64,000 nucleotides of DNA from Drosophila persimilis (taxonomy: Eukaryota > Arthropoda > Insecta > Diptera > Drosophilidae): the NCBI RefSeq assembly GCF_003286085.1, contig NW_020825332.1, positions 1,979,001-2,043,000 of the forward strand, written 5' to 3'. Shown in pieces: positions 36,022-47,765 of the stretch. The translations under genes were made by a program, and so were the position numbers. The notes beneath the pieces were generated by a model, which saw nothing but the letters and a program-made list of their open reading frames with translations, was not told where the DNA came from and searched no databases. How positions within the stretch are numbered: the first letter of the stretch is position 1; the number at the start of each line of letters is the position of its first letter.

Positions 36022-36048
36022 TGGAACTCCTGTGCCCCTGCCACGGCC
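36022..36048 (+). promoter_or_regulatory. Rh50: Rh50 5' leader after a probable non-coding first intron
   Basis: A T-run ending TTGCTAG at 36021 looks like a 3' splice site only 27 bases before the Rh50 ATG. This implies an upstream non-coding exon. I cannot place that exon or the transcription start. Confidence 0.45.
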
Positions 36049-39000
36049 ATGCATTCGCCGGCTGCCAAAGTGTCGGGCTACATTGTCCTGATGATTGTGC
36101 AAATAATTTTCCTGGTCCTATTCTGGCTGTTCGTGCGTTACGAGAAGGCGGCAATGCCGCCGGCACTCGGCGCTGAAGACGCTGGATCAGCAAACGAACA
36201 CGTTTCGAAATATCCGCGTGAGTAGCAAGGATTTCCACCGCCTGTCCCATGCCACACGCCACAGACTGCTCTGTCACCCTGCCACCCTGCCACCCTGCCA
36301 CCCTGCCTCTACCCCTGAGTGCCCGCGGGAGGGGGAAACATTTCATATTTCTAGCTTAACCGCAGATGTGCGAAAGCATCTATTAACAGGTCTATTCTGC
36401 GCCTCCTGGTGATACATCTGTATATCTATTTTTGCTCGCACATTTTCGCTGGGCCCAATTAGCCGTCTCGGGCTAATGAAAGCCACTAACCCGAAACGGC
36501 CCAAACTGGACGCTGACTAAGACAAGACCAAGGCGCGACGCACCTCCCTTTATCTGCATGTGACTTGCTGGGAGCTTGGGGGTGTTCCCTCCTCCGCCTG
36601 GCCGTATCTCTGGACACATTTATGGCCGCTGCTAGTGGCACGTCAATTGATAGCGGTCAAACTGTTGCTAAAATTAGTCGATTCACAGGCGGGGGATTAC
36701 TGTGCGAGTGCGAGTGCGAGTGCTCCACAAGTGCCACTCCACAGAGAAGCAGAAAACAATTAGAGGCAAGCCCCCAAAAGTATCCACCGACATAAGCCAG
36801 CAGTTGAACCTTTAAATCAAAGCAACTTTTGGGGCATACAGAGCCCCTCGTGGAGCTCTCGCTCTCTCTCTCTCTCTCTCTCTATTAGGGTGTGGGGGGA
36901 GGGGGTCTATTACCCATGCTCCCACACTCAAAGAAAAAGTGCAATGATATCAAAATATAGAGGGGAAATTGTATAAAAAAGTACTTTCAATTAAATATTG
37001 ATATTAATTGGAAAATATGGGAATTTTAAAAGATATAAAAAAAAATATATTTCATATTTAAATTAAATATATTTACATATCCATCGAACATTTACATCCG
37101 CCACGTTTCTACGAGCCAAATATTGAATATTCCGCTCATCCGAAATTGATGATTGATGCTATGGAAACATTTTCATATTGAACTTGAATATATATATTTT
37201 TTTTAGTGGTTTTTAATTTAAAAAAAAGGACCTCTGAATGCATTTATATTGAAATCAAAGTAAATTCCATTTAATTTGAAATTTAAAATTTTTTTTTTGT
37301 TTTTTTTTGGTTTTAAAATTCGACATGGATCTGGTCGTTCTTTAAACTCTGCAATTTTTCTCTCAGTGTACGCACATATAAGTTGTTCTAGTCGCATTTT
37401 TGGGGGGGGGGAGAAGTCAACCAAAGGAGCAAAGGACCAATGCAAGGACCTGAACCGGAGCATTGTTTGCCAAGTGTTGGCGGGTCATAAATAAATGAAG
37501 TTATTTTTCCTACAGTCTGCTTGTAGCAGTCTTTGGGGGTCCCGTGGCACCAATTCCATTAATTACTTTTGCCACACTCCCTTTCCCCTTTCCCCTCTCC
37601 CTTCCGAACCGAATGAAACGGAACGGAACGGAACGGAATATGGAAACGAAGAATACACCCACAGATGCACAGATACAAAGATACACACACACACACACAC
37701 AGATACAAATGAATAATTAAAGTCATTAATTTCAATTTATGCAAATGCGTCTGTAAACAACTTGTTGCAATTCATAATAAATAAATTAAACCGTATTTCA
37801 CACTAATTGCACCCGCGCGGGCACACACACACAGAGAGAGAAACGGGGGGCACACAGGGGACACTCGGAGAGGGTGCAACTCCAAGGGGAAGGGGAAGAG
37901 GGTAGGGGTAGGGGTAGGAGTGGTAAGGGGCCAGATACGTATGTGCAGGCCATCTTCCCTGCTGTTGCTCTGGTGACATCAATCTCAATGCAATTGACTT
38001 TTGGCAGCAGACAATTGGGCGGTTAATTGAAACGACTTGACTCAATTAATTGGCATTCCACTCGGGCCCGCATACACCCCCATACACCCCCATATAATGT
38101 TGTGCTACCCTTAACCCTTCTCTCGCACAGAGTTCCAGGACATCCAGGTGATGATCTTCATTGGCTTTGGCTTCCTGATGACCTTCCTGCGCAAGTACGG
38201 CTACAGTGCCACGGGCTTCACCTTGTTCATGGCCTCCTTGGTGGTCCAGTGGTCCGTCCTAATGAAGGGATTCCTGCACATGGAGGGCGGCAAGATCAGG
38301 TGAGTCCTTGGGCGTGAGAGTGCTTCTGACATCAATTTATTAATTGCCTTTGCCCGAACTGCGACGGAAAACAAATAAGTTGGGGGGGAAAAAATTAAGA
38401 GAAAAATACGAGCACCCAGAATGTGAAATGAATTCAAGCAATTACTCTAAATGGAGTGCCGTGGGATGGAGTGGGGATGGAGTGGAGATGGAATGGAGTT
38501 GGGTTGGGGTTTGGGGGTCCTGCTACTTATGCTAAGTGAAACGACATACAAAGGACGAGGAGGTCGAGGAGGTCGAGGAGGAGCTGCCACCGAAGGAGCG
38601 ACAGATGGAAATGCTTTAAAATGTATTCCATTCCATTTCATTTGTCGGCCATTTGCCATTGCTTAGATGGCGCCATTTTGTATGCATGTCAGAGGCAGGA
38701 GACATCCGCGACAGCACTTGGGCCGTGGGCGTGGGCGTGGACGGGGGCGTGGGAGTGGGCGTGGGCGTGACACCTGTCACACTCTTTTCTCTTTTGCTGA
38801 TGCCGCTTCCGCCTCCTTGCAGCCTCTCGCTGGAGAGCATCATCGATGCGGACATTGCCGCCGCCGTGCCCCTAATTAGCATGGGCGCCCTGCTGGGCCG
38901 CACCACCCCCATCCAGCTGCTGTGCATGTCCATCTTCGAGGTGGCCCTGTTCGCGGCCAACGAGTATCTGGCCCTGAACGTCCTCAGCGTGAGTGCCAGT

Positions 39001-42000
39001 CCGGCCAGTCCGGCCAGTCCGGCCGACAACGGCCGAGAGTGAGTGACTCTTATCTTTTTCTTTGCAGATCTGCGACTGCGGCGGGTCCATCACCGTCCAC
39101 GCCTTCGGCGCCTACTTCGGCCTGGCCGTGGCCATGATGCTGCGTCCCGCCAGCGACCAGAACGAGGCGGGCAAGCACGAGGGCGCCAACTACACATCCG
39201 ACATTCTGGCCATGATCGGCACCACCTTCCTGTGGGTGTACTGGCCCAGCTTCAACTCGGTCCTGGCCGCGGGCACTGGCGGCGAGCGGGCCATTTTGAA
39301 CACGTTTCTGTCATTAGCCGCGGCAACAGGTGAGTCACGTGCCACCAGGCGGCGGCCATAGCGACGGCGACAGCGACAGCGACAGCGTCTGAGCCCCGGC
39401 AATTAGCTGGAGCTCAAGTGCAGGGACAGCATCCAACCATCATACTCTCGTGCATATCTCCCGGAGGCTGTCTTCGCCCACACATCTTCATGCCTCATGC
39501 CTCATGCCTCATGCCTTATGCCTCATGCCTCATCCTTATCCTTATCCTGTACAGGAGTGCACTGGAAGCCTGACTAGCTTCGTTAATTATAATGTTGGCG
39601 GGCCTATTAACAAGGTTCCAAATGAAATTGAAAAGGCCCCGAGCTGGGGATCCCCGCCCCAGCTGCCGCCTCAGATCCTGCCCCTGCTGCCCCACTCCCT
39701 GGCAAAGTCCTTATGCATGCGCCTCACAAACTAATTAAATGTCAAATAGTTTCGTTAACACATTTGAAAATTTATTTTGAGCACGTAGTGCACATAAAAA
39801 CGGACGCAAGGACCAGCCGGTCGGTCGGTCAGCCTGTCCGGCATTTCGCTTAGTCGGGGGCGTGGAAAATGTGCTAAAAGCAGGGCCCGGTGTCGGTGTC
39901 CGGCAGGGCTCTGGTCTGGGATCCCAGAGTCTGATGCTCGGTTAATGTAAATAACAAAACACAAATTAAATGTATACAAAGGACCTCCAGCAGCACAGCA
40001 TCCATGGCATCCATAGGACAGCAGCAGCAGCAGCAACAGCAGCCATAATAATAGTAGGAGCAGCAGCAGCAGCAGCTGAGATAAGCCAAGGCAAGCTCCA
40101 AGGGGGACGAGGATTGGGGCGACCTCAGTCTCTGTCTGGGCCTCTCTGCCTGGGCGACTGGGTGCCTGGGTGCCTGGGTGAGGGCATTAAGGCCCTCACG
40201 TTACGGCGACGGAGGTAACACCTAACAAGGCACATGAGCAGCACAGAGCTGGGGGCCGGCAGGCTCTCGAGGAAATGCTGAACGCAGTGGGGATACGCTT
40301 ACCGAAGTTCACCCATGGATGGGGCACCGCATCTGAGGTGGTCTTCGGACGATTCCAGACCATATTTCTGATCTTTTCTTTGTTCCCATCAAAAAGGAGA
40401 CCACCTGAACAGCGGATGGGGTTAACGTTTGCCCCCGGGGGGTGTTATAAAGACCCAGATCTAGAGTATTTGCTACGGTCCGACAGAGATGCCCAGATAC
40501 AGATACAGAGGGGGCGAGCGGGTGTCCGGTAGAGCATTTTATGCGGAAGGATGCGCGATTAGTTGAGTCAACGTGCGGCTGTGCGGCTGTGCGGCTGTCG
40601 CTCCGACGTTCCGGTGCTCCGTCCGTTGCAGTATCCTTCCCACCACCTTCCTGCTTCCTCCTTCGTCCTTCGTCTTTCGTCCTTGCCCATTCAGTGGCCG
40701 GCTGCTTGCCTCACTAGTTGTTGCCTTAATTAAACTAAAGCTGGGGTTCAGTTCAATGCTGAAATTAGAGGCGGTCTGGGTGGGTGTGGCCGTCGTCCAT
40801 GGCACCATGTTGCCCATGCGGGAGGGACGACATGCATGGCGGGGCAAGGGACACGGGCAGGGACACGGGCTGGACACAGGACACACGACAGGGCGGCAGA
40901 CGACGCCATTTGGTGTCCAAATGCGGCGCCAACAGGCAAAAATACGCCCCAGTTGTTGTTTTCACACCAAGCGAGCCCGAGCCCGAGCTCGGGCCTTGTC
41001 CCCGGCAGTGGGGGTGGGTGGGTGCCCTCCCACTCCCACTAGTCGCTCTCTGTGGGTGTGTGGGGGCCGCCTGGATTTGGGCTTTGGGTCTGGTCAGTGT
41101 CGTCCGTTGGTCCGGCGTCTGCCCGCATTGGCCAACAACGTTAAGCACCAAACACATTTTACAGTCGCAAGAGTGACACCATTGGCGTTAATTTAAATTG
41201 TTTAATGTTCGAGGAGCCACCCCTGACAACCCAGAATCTCGGATGTGCCTTTGGCTTGGCTTTGGTTTAGTCCCGAGTCCCAGAGAACCGACTGCAAGTG
41301 GATCTGGGGATCCAGGCAGCAGGCAGCTGGCAGCAGGGACCAGGGACCAGGGACCCCGGCTGTAAAAAAGCTGTTTAATTGATTTTTAAGCCAGAATTTG
41401 CTGTTCTCGTAATTCTGTGTCGCTCCGGACAACGTCAAAAATTGTTGCGGTTCCCTGCCCCTCCCTCCATCACTCCCCCCCCTTGCTGGCTGTGATTTGG
41501 CTTACTTATTTGCCATGTGGCAGGATGCCTCTGCGGTGCCCCTGCCCCTGCCCCTGCTGCCCGGTTTGCCAACTAATTTATGCAAATTATTATTGCTGCA
41601 ACATATGTTCCGCCATAAAATGGAGATTTTTAAGTATTTAGTGTTATTCAGGCGAGATTTATGCTTGCCAAAGGACATAAACTGAAGTCCTTGTGTCCTT
41701 GTTGGGCCCAGTGTTACGGTGTGACCAGCCGGGACGACTCCTGGGCCTCTTGGCACTTGGCCTGCTTACATTTTTATTAGTTTTGTGTTTATGATGAGAG
41801 TGTGGTTGCGGTTGTAGCGCGGCTGCTGCTTGAATGATTTAGAATCCAAAAGACACAATTCAGAGCCTGCTTTGGGCACCTCAGAGCCTGCCACCTAATG
41901 AACTCCACGCCACAGCCGGAGCTGGCTGCATTCAAATATTCATTAAAAATCGTGTAATTAAGGGCCAAACCATGTACTAACATCCATTCAATTCACGCTT

Positions 42001-43559
42001 CATTCAATCTCGACTCGACTCGACTCGACTCCGCCATAAAGCCAGATTCAGAACGAGAACGAGAACGAGTCCTACTGTGCGCTTCCTGTGCCGGAGCATC
42101 CTGTGCCCTCGCCTGTTCGGTTCTGCTCCATTTTTAACCCAACTTCTTCACTCTCCCCCCCCACCCGTCCGCCGTACAGTGACCACCTTCGTTGTGTCCG
42201 CACTTGTCAGCCATGAGAATAAATTGGATATGGTGCACGTGCAGAACTCGACTCTCGCCGGCGGCGTGGCCGTGGGAACCGTGTGCAACCTGCTACTCGG
42301 CGCACACGGCGCTGTCTTAATTGGCATTATCGCCGGCACGGTTTCGGTGCTCGGCTATCGCTATTTAACCGTAAGTTCAACTCGAAACACCCACTGCCCC
42401 CAGTCCCCCAATCCCTTCAAGCATACAAAAAACTGAGAACGCTTCGCACACAAAAAAACTAACATAAAAAGAGAGAGAGAGAGCTGGAGCTGGAGCTGGT
42501 GCTGGTGATGGTCCCTCCTGGCTTTCATACAAAACATAACCTGCTATTCAAATGCCTCCAGAATGGCAATTGGAATGGGAATAAGGATGCGGATCTGGAC
42601 GTCCACGTGGAGGAGGAGTTGCCTGGCCGGCCAGCGGGGGCCGGCTTCACTTTAATTAGTGCGCCTAGCGAAAAATGCGACGCTAATGAGTAAAGTTTGT
42701 TGCCCGCCGGGCCTGGCCAGCCGTAGCCGTAGCCGTTGCCGTAGCCGTTGCCGGACTACCAGACCCGGACCGAGCAGCACAACCGAAATCCGTGATGTTT
42801 CCCCCGGAGCTGAAGCGGCAAATAAATTTGCACAGCAACTACAAATGTCCCTCTAATGACAGGAGTACTCCTGCTTCCACTGCCACTGCCTCTGCCACTC
42901 CCAGACCAACCTGGTACTCGGTACTTTTGGCATAAATAAATTTAATTTTATTCAGAAATTACCCGAGTGCTGGAATTTCGGGCTGTGATTCCGTTTTCCA
43001 TTCCGTTTTCCATTTTACAGCCCTGGTTAACGTCCAATCTGCGGCTGCATGACACCTGTGGCGTACACAATCTGCACGGAATGCCGGCCCTGATTTCGGC
43101 CATTGCCTCGGCTATTTACGCCTCGATGGCCAGCCTGGACGACTACCAATCGGAGTTGCAGGACATATTTCCGGCCATGGTTGGCAACAATGCCACTGCC
43201 ACCAAATTTATGGGCGTAAGTATTCGGCAGCCATAGATACACCCCCTTGATAACTGTCTCTCTCTCTCTCTCTCTCTCTCTCGATCTGCAGGGTCTGGGC
43301 CGCAATGCCAGCTCCCAGGCGGGCTATCAATTGTTTGGCATCGCCCTGACGCTGCTCATTGCCATAGGCGGTGGCATTTTGACAGGTAAATGCAAAGAGT
43401 GATGAGAAATTTGACAATATTTGTGAGAACTAACCATTATGCTACCCGGGACTAGGCACCGTCTTGAAGTACACCAGTTTCCGGAACCTCAAGAAGGACG
43501 AGCAGCACCAGGACGAGCAGTACTGGGAGGTGCCGGCGCTGGATAACAAAGAGGAATAG
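36049..43559 (+). CDS. Rh50: Rh-type ammonium channel
   Basis: Eight exons: 36049-36217, 38131-38299, 38823-38988, 39068-39329, 42180-42370, 43021-43215, 43292-43385, 43456-43559. They sum to 1,350 bases, 449 residues and TAG, with GT-AG ends and continuous phase. Rh proteins conduct ammonia across plasma membranes as trimers. The first helix is GYIVLMIVQIIFLVLFWLFV. FQDIQVMIFIGFGFLMTFLR and WPSFNSV are family blocks. The pore twin histidines are His179 (ITVHAFGAYFGLA) and His338 (NLHGMP); Asp171 in ICDCGG matches the conserved pore-side Asp. HVQNSTLAGGVAVGT and DTCGVHNLHGMPA are diagnostic. The tail is short and acidic (DEQHQDEQYWEVPALDNKEE). Length equals that usual for insect Rh50. Neighbours do not share its function. 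Confidence 0.95.
36218..38130 (+). other. Rh50 intron 1
   Basis: 1.9 kb; donor GTGAGT, acceptor CGCACAG. Contains a TC run (36857-36884), the MITE-like element 36923-37370, and CA and GGGTAG repeats. No exon seen. Confidence 0.8.
36923..37370. mobile_element. MITE-like element, copy 3, in Rh50 intron 1
   Basis: CACACTCAAAGAAAAA (36923-36938) pairs with TTTTTCTCTCAGTGTA (37355-37370). The 448 bp AT-rich interior contains ATTCCGCTCATCCGAAA near 37127, shared with other copies. Confidence 0.55.
38300..38822 (+). other. Rh50 intron 2
   Basis: 523 bp with GGAGGTCGA (about 38557-38582) and GGGCGTGGGCGTG (about 38722-38768) repeats. No exon seen. Confidence 0.8.
39330..42179 (+). other. Rh50 intron 4, 2.85 kb
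   Basis: Contains CGACAG and CATGCCT repeats (39365-39386, 39490-39530), CAG repeats (40021-40077), GGGACCA repeats near 41338-41353 and an ACTCG run (42010-42030). The middle (40200-40550) is repeat-poor. No exon found. Confidence 0.75.
42371..43020 (+). other. Rh50 intron 5
   Basis: 650 bp; donor GTAAGT, acceptor TTACAG. Contains a GAGCTG repeat and a CCGTAG repeat (about 42722-42750). No exon seen. Confidence 0.8.
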
Positions 43560-44029
43560 TTAAGTTTTGTGCCTGTCCACGCCACGACGACGATCGAATG
43601 TGCCTTGTCTTAATTTAAATTTTACTTAAATTAATTAGTTTTTTTTTTGCCTGTTTTATTATATACATATATATATATATTATTATGATATGCACACAGC
43701 ACCACAGCCTGCTTTCCTTCTGCACTCCACCACTCCCCTCCCCCCCGACGACAGTTTGTTTTGATTTGATTCCGACGCCTCTTTTTGCAGTGAACTAGAA
43801 AAAGTCGAAGAGCTTTTGTTGTAGGCATCCGAAAGGCATCCACAGAAACACATCACGGCACAGCACTGCACAGAGCCCAGCGGTGAGGACAAGGGGAGAC
43901 GGCAATCCTTTGTTGTCCTTCGACTTCGCTTCGCTTAATTTTTGTGGACATTTTGTCGCATTTATTTAAAAACTCCAACAATTTACACATTTAATTAGCG
44001 CCGAGCACAGAAACTGACACAAAAAAAGG

Positions 44030-44045
44030 ACACGCACACGCACAC

Positions 44046-44080
<35 letters not shown>
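44030..44080. repeat. CA microsatellite after Rh50
   Basis: Interrupted CA run of about 24 units in the probable Rh50 3' UTR. Confidence 0.85.
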
Positions 44081-44082
<2 letters not shown>

Positions 44083-44098
44083 CAAAAAAGTTATTAGC

Positions 44099-44104
44099 AA
44101 TAAA
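44099..44104 (+). terminator. AATAAA polyadenylation signal for Rh50 (candidate)
   Basis: First clear AATAAA after the Rh50 stop, 540 bases downstream and just past a CA microsatellite (44030-44080). Confidence 0.4.
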
Positions 44105-44979
44105 AATATTTTAAATGTGACATTGCTGCTCTCTCTCTCTCTCTCTCTCCACCCAAAACTCCCTCCTGAATTTATTTCGCATGCTGAGCGAAATTTTTAA
44201 TGGAATTAAAATCATACACATAAAATCCAACAACGAACGAACGAACGAACAACCAACAAATAACATTCCGACGCCCAACAACAATGGCGCGTAAAAAGTT
44301 TAAATATGCTTGGCGAACTTTTGGATGATGCCAATGCCGCCCAGACTGCCGCCGCCAACTTTAATTGGCGCCCATTTCTGCTACGAAACTGGAATGCAAT
44401 TGTCCCCGCCAACAATCTGTATGTGCGTGGCGCCCTGCACTGAGTAGGGGATCGGCTTTGGCTCAGAGGAGAAGGAGGAGGAGGAGGAGGAGGAGGAGGA
44501 GGAGGAGGCCAGAACCAGAGCCCAAGCCGGAGCCAGCCAGCACACGCTAATTAAGTGGCTCAAGACAAAGTGCCAGCTAATTAGCTGACTTTTGGCCAAG
44601 ACACCGCCCCTGGTTCCGGTTCCCCACTGCAGTCTTTAGTCCCCCCAGTCCCCCGGGCTCCCCCCGGTCCCAGTCGGGGTGGCCGATCCGGTCAGCTTTT
44701 GGCCAGCTCAGTCGGCGATTAGTGCACCTGGAACCGAGAGACAAGAGACAAGAGACAAAAGCAGACCAAGAATAATGTCTTTCAAATGACACTCGGCCGG
44801 CGATAAGCTGGCGGCCAACTACTTAAGGTGGGATTTGCCTCCTCAACCCAATAAAGAAAAGCCCCAAAGGCAAACAATTACTTGGAAAAGTTCAACAAGT
44901 TTCAATAAAATTGTCAACCTCTCAGCGTTGTTCGGCTTCTGTGCTTCTGGGCGGGCCGAGGCCGGGGCCGGGGCCGGGG

Positions 44980-45137
44980 CAGGGGTAAACCCTTGGGGGG
45001 AAACTCATTTACAGCCTGAAAGATGATGAGCTGTGGGAATAGATTGTGAGTGTGAGAGGAAACTTTCAAGAACAGAAATAAAAGTTTGATTTTGACATAG
45101 AATCCCCCATAAATGGCTCATTCATTTCGGTTGGCTA
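44980..45137 (+). repeat. Direct repeat, left copy, flanking a 1.47 kb insert
   Basis: Runs from CAGGGGTAA to CGGTTGGCTA. It matches 46610-46827 in order and orientation, including AGCCTGAAAGATGATGAGCT and GGCTCATTCATTTCGGTTGG. Confidence 0.75.
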
Positions 45138-46609
45138 GTACATACACCCTTATTGGTAAGAAAACATTGTACACAGCAGAAGGCACCCATCTACATCAGA
45201 GGGAGAGCCAAGGATCGACACTGAGAAACAACAATATGTAAAGACAAACAAAAAACAGTAAAAGTTTCTTCTGTCTTACCTTCTGGGCCATAAGCTAAGG
45301 CCATTACGTTTTCCTCTCCTCCTCACATGAGGAGTCGACGATTCCGCGTTTAAGTCGAAAGAAGAAACGGAACCGTGAGACCGCGCGACGACTTCGAACG
45401 AACGCAAAACGCAACCGAAAAAAAACAAAAACAAAATTCAGAGCAATTCCAAGGAGAGCACACACTTTGGATAAATTAATATAAGGTGAGGTGTGGTGTG
45501 GCCTAACAGGACTGAAGTTCGCGTGGAAGCACTAACGTGAGATCACCAAGAGACTAGGAATGGCTCACCCTCACCTCGACACAAATGAGAAACTTGGTAC
45601 GAGAGAGCGTCGATTCTAAGCGCTCGCTCCTTGCCTATTGCTTTGCCCCTCTTCTTCGCTGCCCGCATCACACAATGGAGTGGGAAAGGGAAAAACTGCG
45701 CGCCTTTTTCGCACACAAACAAAAAAACAAAGATTAATGCATACAAGAATATGTTTATACATATATTGGACATTAAATGATACACTTTCACTGATTTTCT
45801 CTTTTTCCTTGGCCGCTCTGCCTTTGGTATGCCATTTTGCCTTGCGGCGCGCCGGCACACTTGATCAGCCACTTTTTCTTGCACTTTTTCATTTCTAATC
45901 ACTGCTCCCTTACACTACACAACTGGTTGACAATTTTCCAGTTAGATTTTTCACAATATTCCCGTTTTTCACGGCCCGAAACGCGGAGCCGACTTGGAAA
46001 CGCGCGCGTAGCCGGCTGAACAAATTAAAATGTGAGAGCGGTGCAGAGATATTTGCGTAGGAGGCTTATTGGCTCTCTCCCTCCATGCTCTCCTTCTTGT
46101 GCTTTTCTCAAATGCTCTCTCATTGGAATTGACATTTGCTTGTGCCGTTTGTGTTCTCCCTCTCCCACTCCAACTCCTAGAGAGCGAACGTTTGTGCGTT
46201 TGCAAGGTGATTCGCACGCTCTCTTTTCGGATCTTTCGCTTGCATCGAGCGCTTTGATGGGGGAGAGACGAACGAAATGAGAGAGCGCTTTGCGAGAGCA
46301 GACCACCTTGTATAATTCCCGTATGGTGCGTTTGGTGAGTGACGTGACCGCCGGTGTGAGGGAGAGGGCTGAACTGCTGTGCACCTGTGCAGGCATGTGG
46401 TGGGAGGAGCAAAGCAACAACATACATATTTCCAATGATCTCCATCTCATGTGCGGGGTGTTTGGTCAGGGGAATCTATTCTGCTGCGCGGCTGTTTGCA
46501 ATGTTTTCTTATCCTGCACATAAATACATGTATTCGTAGGGGTGTTGAGGGGTTACGTAATAGAGCCTAAATCAATAAACTTAATTTCAATTTTCATTCA
46601 ATAACATTG
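45138..46609 (-). other. Insert between direct repeats, resembling a gene 5' end on the minus strand
   Basis: Unlike the flanking DNA, this 1.47 kb has almost no microsatellites. Read on the minus strand it has CTCTC/GAGAG-rich sequence (about 46320-46040) of the kind found at GAGA-bound promoters, then leader-like sequence (45970-45780) and, farther on, a short ATG exon with donor. The two sequences just outside the repeats do not continue to match, so this is an insertion rather than a whole tandem duplication. Confidence 0.45.
45280..45430 (-). pseudogene. Putative 5' exon with start codon (fragment or unplaced gene)
   Basis: On the minus strand an ATG at 45304-45302 opens MALAYGPE and is cut after one further base by a strong donor GTAAGA at 45279-45274. 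Upstream is A/T and CG-rich leader-like sequence. I find no following exon between 45273 and 43560, so it may be an orphan promoter and first exon carried by the insert. The exon's 5' limit is a guess. Confidence 0.3.
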
Positions 46610-46827
46610 CAGGGGTAAGGCCCTTGGGGTAAAATCATTTACAGCCTGAAAGATGATGAGCTATGGGAATTGTGAGTGGAGTATGAGAGGATTCGCATTC
46701 CCTCTTCGAATCGAAGATGTAGCCCACCAATAATCCATAAAATGATATGAACAAAAATAAAATTCAAAATTTTGATATATGTATATATAATCCCCTCCAT
46801 AATTGGCTCATTCATTTCGGTTGGCTA
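46610..46827 (+). repeat. Direct repeat, right copy
   Basis: Second copy of 44980-45137. It is 60 bases longer because of extra sequence around 46690-46760 that the left copy lacks. Divergence of several percent in aligned parts shows that the duplication is not recent. Confidence 0.75.
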
Positions 46828-47239
46828 TCGAATTGCCGAAAGTATCTGCCAGAACAGATCTGTGGCTGGTCCAAGTATGCGGCTCTCTGGCAATTCCCAA
46901 ATACCCGCCGCCGCCACAGATGTGCTACGACAAAGGATTGTAGTCAAATGAGTGACCAAGGCAGCTCCCAGACCGGTCTGGAGTGGGCCGGCAGTCTAGC
47001 CACAAAATAGAAGAGGATTGGGGGCCGAAGACCGAGTAGATTGTGCAATTTGGCAAAGTATTCCCCGGTGCACCGTTCGACTCTCCGACTCTTTCGTTCG
47101 GCCAGACGCCAGGCCAGAGTCTCCCCGACTCGTGCCCCTGCTCCAGCTCCTGCCCCTGCTCCAGCTCCACTGTCCTGTGTGTCTGTGTGGATGTCTAAGT
47201 GCTGTTTTATTGCCATGTGGTTGGAGCTGGCCCTCTGCC

Positions 47240-47285
47240 TGTCCGTCCGTCCGTCCGTCCGTCCGTCCATCCGTCCGTTCGTTCA
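47240..47285. repeat. CCGT microsatellite
   Basis: About ten four-base units, slightly degenerate at the right end. A CGA run follows at 47483-47511. Confidence 0.85.
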
Positions 47286-47710
47286 TTCGATGGTCGTGTG
47301 CCGGCCGGCCCAGACGGAGCGGACACTCACACGTCTATAATAATAATTAACAGCCTGAAACTGAAAGGAAAATATGTCGTCAGTTCCGCTGGATCCTTTC
47401 GTTCCTTTCGGGCCCCCCTCCCCCCCCACGAAGCAGGCAGCATATTTTATGCATGGCCCTGCCACTGACGAGAACGACAAGGACGACGACGACGACGACG
47501 ACGACGACGACTGTCGCCTCTGACACGGCTGCCATAAAAAGTGCAGAGCAGAGCGGAGCGGAGCGGCGACAGCAACAAGGACAACAAGGACTGCAATTAA
47601 GGGCAACTTTAAGCGCGTTGACAACTCTGCCGGCATCTCGACATTGACTTTGTCTTGTTGCTGCTCATTCCCTCATTTCCTCTCTATCCCTCTCCGTCCT
47701 TCTCCAGAGC

Positions 47711-47765
47711 CCATCCCCATCCCCATCCCCATCCCCATCCCAATCCCCATCCCCATACCCATCCC
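47711..47765. repeat. CCCCAT minisatellite
   Basis: About nine copies of a six-base CCCCAT unit with single changes. Confidence 0.9.

Larger units (their letters stand above)
43560..44979. other. Rh50 3' region and following spacer
   Basis: Contains AT and CA runs, a TC run (44130-44148), an AACG run near 44232-44250 and a GAG array (44468-44508). No gene supported. Confidence 0.5.

Noticed and set aside
39490..39535. Regular short repeats suggestive of a CRISPR-like array
   Set aside because: Seven-base CATGCCT units without spacers; a minisatellite in a eukaryotic intron.
40573..41196. 207-residue plus-strand open frame in Rh50 intron 4
   Set aside because: Low-complexity Gly/Arg-rich translation of GC-rich intron DNA, with both strands open alike; lies between two Rh50 exons of continuous phase.
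43790..43830. Alternative last exon of Rh50 after TTTTTGCAG at 43790
   Set aside because: The frame after the acceptor meets a stop at once and the listed last exon matches expected Rh50 length.
45969..46445. 158-residue minus-strand open frame in the insert
   Set aside because: Covers the CTCTC-rich presumed promoter; composition is repeat-driven (Arg, Ser), and no family is evident.
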